DNA of 6,946 nucleotides from positions 1-6,946 of the forward strand of contig DPWD01000248.1 in the NCBI GenBank assembly GCA_003526465.1. Reading direction: 5' to 3'. Both the position numbers and the translations under genes were made by a program. The notes beneath the pieces were generated by a model, which saw only the letters and a program-made list of their open reading frames with translations, searched no databases and had not been told where the DNA came from. Positions 1 to 3,912 of the stretch are shown here, in pieces (position 1 is the first letter of the stretch; every line of letters begins with the position of its first letter). Origin of the DNA: Hyphomonadaceae bacterium (GTDB lineage Bacteria; Pseudomonadota; Alphaproteobacteria; Caulobacterales; Aquidulcibacteraceae).

Positions 1-140
1 CGTGTGCGGAATCCAGCATGGCGACGGAGCGCAATATGCTGGCGGCGCTGGAGCGCACGCGCGCCTATCGCCTCGAAGGCGGCGAACTGGTGCTGCTTGA
101 CGGCGCTGGCGCTCAGGCCGCGCGATTCATCGCCGAGTGA
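1..140 (+). CDS. META/HslJ-domain protein, C-terminal fragment
   Basis: This is the 3' end of a gene that starts before the window. The frame is open from base 3 (bases 1-2 belong to a cut codon) to a TGA at 138-140, giving 45 visible residues. The segment MATERNMLAALERTRAYRLE followed by GGELVLLDGAGAQAARF matches the end of the META (DUF306/HslJ) domain: a helix with an LxALxRxxxYRLEG pattern, then a strand with LxLLDxxG. META proteins are small envelope-associated proteins; HslJ is linked to heat and novobiocin resistance in E. coli, but the molecular activity of the family is poorly known. The stop abuts the stop of the convergent lipoprotein gene with no spacer. The domain call rests on pattern recognition of a short tail. 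A longer protein with META at its C-terminus cannot be excluded. Confidence 0.75.
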   Translation, partial: CAESSMATERNMLAALERTRAYRLEGGELVLLDGAGAQAARFIAE

Positions 141-605
141 TCACGGCGCGGGCGCCGCGCGCGGGATCGCGTGCGGGCATTGATCGCGCCCTTGGGCGTC
201 GGCGCAATTGATGAACATGGCCTCGGCCGCTTCCGGCGCCGCAACCACCAGCCAATGCTCGCTCGGATTGTCGCGCACCGTGGTGAGCTGTTGGCCGCAT
301 TGCACTGAAAGCACCAGCGCGCCTTTGTGGGCCGCGTAAATGCTGTCGGGGGCGACATCGTCAGGCACGATCCCGCGCGATTCGGTGCTGCGCGGCCCTG
401 TGCACGCGGCCTGCATTTCCGGATGCGCCGTCAAATAAGCCACCAGCTGCTGATAGGCCACCACGGGCTGCATTTCCGGCGCTTGCGCCAGGATTTGCTC
501 CATCATGGATTGCGGGGCGGCGGGCGCCTCCTCCTTGGGCGCTTCGGCTTGGCCGCAAGCGGCAAGAGCAAGCGCCGCGAGCGCGGCGAACACTGTCAAT
601 CGCAT
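141..605 (-). CDS. Cys-rich hypothetical lipoprotein
   Basis: A 154-residue predicted lipoprotein of unrecognised family. The N-terminus has a basic residue, a hydrophobic stretch and the lipobox L-A-A-C with Cys17 as the lipidated residue. Gly follows at +2, which favours sorting to the outer membrane. An Ala/Pro/Glu-rich linker (about 18-33) follows, then a globular part with four more cysteines (68, 103, 134, 143), enough for two disulfides; C134 and C143 flank a short loop. The start at 605 is preferred over an in-frame ATG at 638 because a GGAGGG lies 7 bases upstream and the signal peptide begins there; the longer form would put 11 polar residues before it. The tail is Ala/Pro-rich. It is divergent from the pirin gene and convergent with the META gene. 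No function can be assigned. The reading frame and lipoprotein call are fairly secure. Confidence 0.85.
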   Translation of the reverse strand: MRLTVFAALAALALAACGQAEAPKEEAPAAPQSMMEQILAQAPEMQPVVAYQQLVAYLTAHPEMQAACTGPRSTESRGIVPDDVAPDSIYAAHKGALVLSVQCGQQLTTVRDNPSEHWLVVAAPEAAEAMFINCADAQGRDQCPHAIPRAAPAP

Positions 606-612
606 GAAAGAA

Positions 613-618
613 CCCTCC
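613..618 (-). promoter_or_regulatory. Ribosome binding site deciding the lipoprotein start
   Basis: GGAGGG on the minus strand lies 7 bases before the ATG at 605. A second GGAGG at 620-624 lies just upstream. Neither is correctly placed for the earlier in-frame ATGs at 626 and 638, so they support the shorter protein that begins with the signal peptide. Confidence 0.7.
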
Positions 619-625
619 GCCTCCA

Positions 626-654
626 TTTGCACGCCCATTAACCGCCGCCGTCAA
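626..654 (-). promoter_or_regulatory. Candidate promoter for the lipoprotein gene
   Basis: On the minus strand TTGACG (649-654) is followed after 17 bases by TGCAAA (626-631). TTGACG matches the -35 favoured by alphaproteobacterial housekeeping sigma factors, but the -10 matches consensus at only three of six positions. Transcription would begin near 619, leaving a leader of about 14 bases that still holds GGAGGG. The spacing is good and the -10 poor, so this is tentative. Confidence 0.3.
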
Positions 655-679
655 GTGTCCGTGAAGCGGCGGCGCGGTT
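640..679. repeat. Imperfect GC-rich inverted repeat between divergent genes
   Basis: AACCGCCGCCG (640-650) pairs with CGGCGGCGCGGTT (667-679) if two bases bulge out of the right arm, giving 11 pairs around a 16-base loop. It fills the centre of the 107-base region between the lipoprotein (-) and pirin (+) genes and covers the candidate minus-strand -35. It has no T tract, so it is not a terminator. It could act as an operator or a leader hairpin of the pirin mRNA, or be incidental in such GC-rich DNA. Confidence 0.35.
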
Positions 680-712
680 GCAATCGGCGCGGGGCCGCCC
701 AAGAAGGGCGTC

Positions 713-1417
713 ATGATCGAACATCGCCCCTTCTCCAGCCTCGGCCAGCACCAAGCCGGCTGGCTCGACGCCCGCTATCATTTCTCGTTCTCCGACTACC
801 GCGACCGCGAACGCATGCATTGGGGCGCGCTGCGGGTCTGGAACGACGACACCATCCAGCCGAAGTCCGGCTTCCCGCCCCATCCCCACTCGGACATGGA
901 AATCATCACCTATGTGCGCACCGGCGCCATCTCCCATGAAGACAGCATGGGCAATAAAGGCCGCACCGGCGCTGGCGATGTGCAGGTGATGAGCGCCGGC
1001 GCGGGCGTGACCCACGCGGAGTACAACCTCGAAGACGAAGCCACCACGCTCTACCAGATCTGGATCGTGCCCAAGGAGCGCGGCGGCAAGCCCTATTGGG
1101 GCGCGGCGAAATTCCCCAAGGCCGACCGCGCCGGCGCGCTGGTGACACTGGCTTCAGGCTTTGCCGCCGACCAGGAAGCTGGCGCCTTGCCGATCCGTCA
1201 GGATGCGCGCGTGCTGGCGGCGACGCTGCAGCCGGGCCAGACAATCAAACGCCGGCTCGATCCCGCCCGCTACGCTTATGTCGCCTTGGCCAAGGGCGAA
1301 GCGGAAGTGAATGGATTGGCGCTGGGCCCGCGCGACGGCGCGGCTATCCACGCCGAATCCGAAATCGCCATCGTCGCGCGATCCGAGGCGGAGATTGTGC
1401 TGGTCGAAGCGCCTTAG
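713..1417 (+). CDS. Pirin family bicupin (YhhW/YhaK-like)
   Basis: A 234-residue protein of the pirin family, matching the usual length of about 231-235 for the bacterial YhhW/YhaK type. The N-terminal cupin carries the canonical metal ligands: His57 and His59 in PHPHSDMEIITYV, and His101 and Glu103 in GVTHAEYN, at the same numbers as in E. coli YhhW. The opening with RYHFSFSDY and the segment YQIWIVP near 114-120 are also typical. The C-terminal cupin (about 150-234) lacks obvious metal ligands, as usual. E. coli YhhW has quercetin 2,3-dioxygenase activity in vitro; physiological substrates are generally unknown, and some pirins respond to redox or stress. No signal peptide is present, so it is cytoplasmic. 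The start is supported by AAGAAGG about 5 bases upstream. The next gene follows 62 bases downstream on the same strand. Confidence 0.93.
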   Translation: MIEHRPFSSLGQHQAGWLDARYHFSFSDYRDRERMHWGALRVWNDDTIQPKSGFPPHPHSDMEIITYVRTGAISHEDSMGNKGRTGAGDVQVMSAGAGVTHAEYNLEDEATTLYQIWIVPKERGGKPYWGAAKFPKADRAGALVTLASGFAADQEAGALPIRQDARVLAATLQPGQTIKRRLDPARYAYVALAKGEAEVNGLALGPRDGAAIHAESEIAIVARSEAEIVLVEAP

Positions 1418-1479
1418 GTGCTGCGCAAAGCGCTTGGCGCCTCTCCCGCCGCCGCTCAAACTGCGCGCCGGAGAATTGA

Positions 1480-1662
1480 ATGCGGAAACTGATTGCAGCT
1501 TTGGCGCTGACATGCGCGCTCAGCGCTTGCGTGGCCGCCGCGGTGGTGGGGACGGCGGTCGACGTCACCGGGACCGTGGTTGGCGCGGCGGTGAGCACAA
1601 CCGGCGCGGTGGTCGACGCGGTGGTTCCTGACAAGAAAGAAGATAAGGACGAAGACGATTGA
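1480..1662 (+). CDS. Small repeat-built lipoprotein, 60 aa
   Basis: A 60-residue predicted lipoprotein. MRKLIAALALTCALSAC is a textbook lipoprotein signal with lipobox L-S-A-C and Cys17 as the lipidated residue. The mature part is about 32 residues of Ala/Val/Gly/Thr organised as 11-residue repeats (21-31, 32-42, partial from 43), then a strongly charged tail of Asp, Glu and Lys. The layout resembles short bacterial lipoproteins with a VVGTAVD-like core, such as the family I recall as NF038104, but I cannot confirm membership. A GGAGA (1470-1474) sits 5 bases before the ATG and supports the start. It could be co-transcribed with the pirin gene. The mature protein is too small for an enzyme; an outer-membrane-tethered amphipathic peptide is the likely picture, by inference only. 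Confidence 0.8.
   Translation: MRKLIAALALTCALSACVAAAVVGTAVDVTGTVVGAAVSTTGAVVDAVVPDKKEDKDEDD
1540..1626 (+). repeat. Degenerate 33-base coding tandem repeat
   Basis: Two full 33-base units (1540-1572, 1573-1605) and a 21-base partial third (1606-1626) encode AVVGTAVDVTG, TVVGAAVSTTG and AVVDAVV. The units align without gaps. The constant positions are Val-Val at 2-3, Ala-Val at 6-7 and Thr-Gly at 10-11, which suggests internal duplication followed by divergence. Confidence 0.6.
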
Positions 1663-1700
1663 CGCCGCCCATGACACGAAAGTGAATGGAGCGCGCGCGC

Positions 1701-1725
1701 GAACCGGCGTAGGTTGAGGCTCGTC
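1701..1725 (+). promoter_or_regulatory. Candidate ECF-sigma-type promoter
   Basis: GAAC (1701-1704) is separated by 17 bases from CGTC (1722-1725). This resembles the GGAAC / CGTT layout used by EcfG-type extracytoplasmic stress sigma factors, with a mismatch at the first and last positions. A start near 1732 would fall just before the AGGAG of the periplasmic gene, leaving a very short leader. The motif is short and unproven. Confidence 0.28.
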
Positions 1726-1733
1726 TCATGCTT

Positions 1734-1738
1734 AGGAG
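1734..1738 (+). promoter_or_regulatory. Ribosome binding site deciding the 1746 start
   Basis: AGGAG lies 7 bases before the ATG at 1746. An in-frame ATG at 1728 lies upstream of this site and would add six residues before the signal peptide, so 1746 is the better start. Confidence 0.75.
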
Positions 1739-1745
1739 CCCGCCC

Positions 1746-2261
1746 ATGCGTCTGCGTTTTCTCCTCGCCAGCGTGGCCTTCGCCGCTTTTGCGCCCGCGG
1801 CTTTGGCTGGGCCAGTAAGCTTGGCGCCGGTGTCGTTTTCTCCGGAATTTCAGACTTCGCTCGATGAAGATATCGGCGTGAGCGAAGGCGAGGTCTTGCG
1901 CGAGGCGGTGACCGAGGCGGTCAGCAGGGCGCTGGCTCGGCGCGGCGCTAATCTGGGCCCTGGCGGGATCGTGGTGGAAATCTCCATCCTCGACGCCGAT
2001 CCCAACCGCCCGACCATGCGCCAGCTCAGCGATGAGCCTAGTCTCGATTACGGCCGTTCGCTCTCGATCGGCGGCGCGCGCCTCAGCGCGGTGCTTCGCG
2101 GCGCCGATGGCGCGGTGATCAGCGAAGTCAACCACCGCCGCTACAATACCGATATCAACGATGCGGCCTCGTTCTCTTTCGCCACCTGGTCGGAAGCGCG
2201 CCGCGCCATTCGCCAGTTCGCCGAGAAAGTGGCCGACGCTTACGCGGCGGCGGGAAACTGA
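1746..2261 (+). CDS. Exported periplasmic protein, unknown family
   Basis: A 171-residue protein with a clear Sec signal peptide: MRLRF, a hydrophobic Ala-rich stretch, and an A-L-A cleavage site before Gly22. It has no cysteine, so it is not a lipoprotein, and no later membrane segment, which points to the soluble periplasm. The mature part has an acidic helix-prone region (about 46-66), a strand-like VVVEISILDADPN region (76-87), a second strand region with SIGGARLSAVLRGADGAVIS (107-126), and an amphipathic C-terminal helix (150-168). This alpha-beta layout recalls small periplasmic domains such as the DUF3313/DUF4410 or YajG-like groups, but I cannot place it in any. Its stop lies only 7 bases from that of the convergent queE gene. 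Expression is probably from its own promoter or the pirin-side transcript. Confidence 0.82.
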   Translation: MRLRFLLASVAFAAFAPAALAGPVSLAPVSFSPEFQTSLDEDIGVSEGEVLREAVTEAVSRALARRGANLGPGGIVVEISILDADPNRPTMRQLSDEPSLDYGRSLSIGGARLSAVLRGADGAVISEVNHRRYNTDINDAASFSFATWSEARRAIRQFAEKVADAYAAAGN

Positions 2262-2268
2262 CTTCCAG

Positions 2269-2949
2269 CTACCGCAATCCCAACAGCTTGTGCGTTTGTA
2301 AGCTCAGCCGCCAGCGCGGGTGGGCGAGGCAATAGGCGATGGCGGCCCGCGTATTGGCTTCACGCTCGAAATTGTCCATCGGCTGCAGGAAGAAGTGCGC
2401 GAACGCGAGCGCTTCGTAGCGTTCCGGTTCGGCGCCTTCCTGCGGGTACACCAATTTCAATTCGTCGCCGGAGATTTGTACAAATTCGGCATTGGCCTTG
2501 GGGCTGACGCAAACCCAGTCGAGCCCGGCCGGCGCGGCAATCGTGCCGTTGGTTTCCACCGCAATCTCAAAGCCTTGCGCGTGAAGCGCGGCGATCAGCG
2601 GCGCATCCAGCTGCAACAGAGGTTCGCCGCCGGTGCAGACGAGATAGGGGCGGCCCCCTGCCCGCCCCCCCTCACCCTGCCCTCTCCCCCGCAAGGGGGG
2701 AGAGGGTTCGCCGCGCCACAATACCGCCGCCGCGTGCGCCAGCTCTTCCGCGCTCTCGAATTTGCCCCCGCCATCGCCATCGACGCCGACGAATTCGGTG
2801 TCGCAGAATTGACAGACCGCGCGCGCGCGATCCTCCTCGCGTCCGCTCCAGAGATTGCAGCCGGCGAAACGCACGAACACGGCAGGCCGCCCCGTTCGCG
2901 CACCCTCGCCCTGCAGCGTGTAGAACATCTCCTTGACGGCATAAGTCAT
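2269..2949 (-). CDS. queE: 7-carboxy-7-deazaguanine synthase QueE (Cx14CxxC type)
   Basis: A 226-residue radical SAM enzyme that converts 6-carboxytetrahydropterin to 7-carboxy-7-deazaguanine (CDG) in queuosine biosynthesis. The substrate-end motif [11 protein letters not shown] (10-20) is followed by the cluster cysteines Cys31, Cys46 and Cys49. This is the Cx14CxxC spacing of one QueE clade instead of the standard radical SAM CxxxCxxC. The SAM-binding CTGGEP lies at 105-110 and VETNGT at 131-136. The start overlaps the queC stop as ATGA, and no Shine-Dalgarno sequence is visible in front of it, so translation is probably coupled to queC. An oddity is the Gly/Arg/Pro-rich stretch at about 81-99, between LWRG and [11 protein letters not shown]. 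It is encoded largely by a palindromic element (2680-2706) and looks like an in-frame insertion. Catalytic motifs are intact, so the enzyme is probably active. Confidence 0.95.
   Translation of the reverse strand: MTYAVKEMFYTLQGEGARTGRPAVFVRFAGCNLWSGREEDRARAVCQFCDTEFVGVDGDGGGKFESAEELAHAAAVLWRGEPSPPLRGRGQGEGGRAGGRPYLVCTGGEPLLQLDAPLIAALHAQGFEIAVETNGTIAAPAGLDWVCVSPKANAEFVQISGDELKLVYPQEGAEPERYEALAFAHFFLQPMDNFEREANTRAAIAYCLAHPRWRLSLQTHKLLGLR
2680..2706. repeat. Palindromic element inside queE
   Basis: CCCTCTCCCCC (2680-2690) and its exact complement (2696-2706) form a perfect 11-bp stem around the 5-base loop GCAAG. On the queE strand it reads in frame as residues 82-90; with the C-rich flank (about 2653-2679) it gives [13 protein letters not shown]. 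From memory, the flank plus stem resembles a dispersed GC-rich palindromic repeat found between genes in many high-GC proteobacteria. It is the only copy in this window. Confidence 0.75.
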
Positions 2950-3632
2950 GACGCGAACGCAGCCCATCCCTTGGCGCGCAACACACACGCCGGGCAGGCG
3001 CCGCAGCCATAGCCCCAGACATGGCGATGCGCGCGGTCGCCCTCGTAGCAGGTATGGCTGTGCTCGACGATGAGCTCCACCAGCGCCGCTCCGCCCAGTT
3101 CCAACGCCAACGTCCAGGTCTGCGCCTTGGTCTTGTACATCAGCGGCGTCTCGATGCGCAGCGGCGCAGCTAACCCAAGCGACAGCGCGCGCTCCAACGC
3201 GTCCAAGGTCTCGCGCCGGCAATCGGGATAGCCGGAAAAATCGGTCTCGCACATGCCGCCGATAAGCACCTCGACGCCGCGACGGTAAGCGTGCGCCGCG
3301 GCGATGGAGAAAAACACCAGATTGCGGCCGGGAACGAAGGTGGTGGGCAGGCCGTTTTCGGCCATGGCGATGGCGCCCTCGGCGGTGAGCGCGCTTTCGG
3401 CCAGCGCGCCATAACCGGAGATATCCACAACCACGTCCTCGCCGAGCGCTCCACTCAGACCAAGCGCTGCTATTCGCTCTCGCAACAGAGGGCGTTGGGC
3501 CATCTCGACGCTGTGTCTCTGGCCATAGGCGAATCCTATGGTATCGACCCGTCTGTATCGAGATAACGCCCAAGCCAGGCAGGTCGCCGAGTCTTGCCCG
3601 GCCGAGAACAGAACGAGAGCCGATGCGGACAT
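2946..3632 (-). CDS. queC: 7-cyano-7-deazaguanine synthase QueC
   Basis: A 228-residue ATP-dependent preQ0 synthase that turns CDG, the QueE product, into 7-cyano-7-deazaguanine using ammonia and ATP, in the cytoplasm. The PP-loop is at 10-15 and reads SAGQDS; most QueC proteins have SGGQDS, and the codon for residue 11 is GCC where GGC would give Gly. FAYGQRH (34-40) and FVPGRNLVF (99-107) are typical. The zinc site is Cys195 plus CGACPAC (Cys210, Cys213, Cys216). The length is normal. The start is supported by AAGG about 5 bases upstream of the ATG, and the protein begins directly before the first strand leading to the PP-loop. It is the first gene of the queC-queE unit, overlapping queE by four bases. 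FolE and QueD, needed upstream in the pathway, must be encoded elsewhere. Confidence 0.96.
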   Translation of the reverse strand: MSASALVLFSAGQDSATCLAWALSRYRRVDTIGFAYGQRHSVEMAQRPLLRERIAALGLSGALGEDVVVDISGYGALAESALTAEGAIAMAENGLPTTFVPGRNLVFFSIAAAHAYRRGVEVLIGGMCETDFSGYPDCRRETLDALERALSLGLAAPLRIETPLMYKTKAQTWTLALELGGAALVELIVEHSHTCYEGDRAHRHVWGYGCGACPACVLRAKGWAAFAS

Positions 3633-3659
3633 GGCCGCCTTGATACCCCGATCGGCGGC

Positions 3660-3700
3660 GGCAGGAAAAGGGTTGCCTAGCCTGGGTTTATGTCCCTGCC
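3660..3700 (-). other. Potential hairpin in the queC leader
   Basis: In the queC mRNA sense, GGCAGGGA (3693-3700) can pair with TTCCTGCC (3660-3667), seven Watson-Crick pairs and one G-U, around a 25-base loop. The loop also offers an alternative GGG/CCC pairing with the left arm. It ends 27 bases before the start codon. It does not fit the preQ1-I consensus I know, and pairing by chance is possible. Confidence 0.25.
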
Positions 3701-3741
3701 GTCACGTTAGTGTGGCCCCACCGCCTCAGGCTCAAGCCAGG

Positions 3742-3755
3742 TGACGCCCGCGTCA
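3742..3755. promoter_or_regulatory. Perfect inverted repeat, candidate operator
   Basis: TGACGC (3742-3747) and GCGTCA (3750-3755) are exact reverse complements with a 2-base spacer. The site lies in the divergent queC/receptor region, 21 bases before the TTGACA of the receptor promoter candidate and 109 bases upstream of the queC start. This position and symmetry suit a dimeric transcription factor. The factor cannot be named. Confidence 0.45.
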
Positions 3756-3776
3756 AGTAAATGGCGGCGACTACAG

Positions 3777-3808
3777 TTGACACGGCGCGGTTGTGAGCCT
3801 GCTATAGC
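3777..3808 (+). promoter_or_regulatory. Candidate promoter for the TonB-dependent receptor
   Basis: TTGACA (3777-3782) is a perfect -35. GCTATAGC (3801-3808) resembles the alphaproteobacterial GCTANAWC -10 motif at all but one position. The spacing from TTGACA to TATAGC is 20 bases, longer than the usual 17, which weakens the pair. A start here would give an mRNA leader of about 100 bases. GCTATAGC is itself a perfect palindrome. Confidence 0.4.
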
Positions 3809-3900
3809 GGCCAATGGCAGGGCGCGGGGGGAAGACCGCGAGCCCGAGCAGGCCATGGCACCACGCACGAGGGTCAGCTCAGCCGGCTGCCTCGGCAAAC

Positions 3901-3908
3901 GGGAGGAA
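3901..3908 (+). promoter_or_regulatory. Ribosome binding site deciding the receptor start
   Basis: GGGAGGAA lies directly upstream of the ATG at 3913, which opens a clear signal peptide (MSTKKNLGKK, then a hydrophobic core). The in-frame ATG at 3814 would add 33 Arg/Pro/Ser-rich residues without a comparable site, so 3913 is chosen. Confidence 0.8.
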
Positions 3909-3912
3909 GGCG

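Noticed and set aside
1418..1479. AAGCGCTT palindrome and nearby GCGC repeats after the pirin stop as a terminator
   Set aside because: The stem is short and no T tract follows. The downstream gene is close and in the same direction, so read-through is more likely.
1344..2135. 263-codon minus-strand frame across the small lipoprotein and periplasmic genes
   Set aside because: It overlaps genes that have good signal peptides and ribosome binding sites, and it has no recognisable domain or start context of its own.
2680..2706. Hairpin in queE read as an intrinsic terminator
   Set aside because: No T tract follows on either strand and it lies inside an intact coding sequence.
2950..3573. Upstream extension of the queE frame through queC, giving a 434-residue fusion-like frame
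   Set aside because: The first 208 codons overlap queC out of frame and are Arg-rich with no motifs. QueE homology begins exactly at the ATG overlapping the queC stop.
3633..3740. preQ1-I riboswitch upstream of queC
   Set aside because: The conserved short stem, loop and A-rich tail of the preQ1-I aptamer could not be found, so only a generic hairpin is reported.
3814..3912. Longer receptor N-terminus starting at 3814
   Set aside because: The extra residues are Arg/Pro/Ser-rich and precede the signal peptide. A strong ribosome binding site serves 3913, and the added segment starts close to the predicted promoter.
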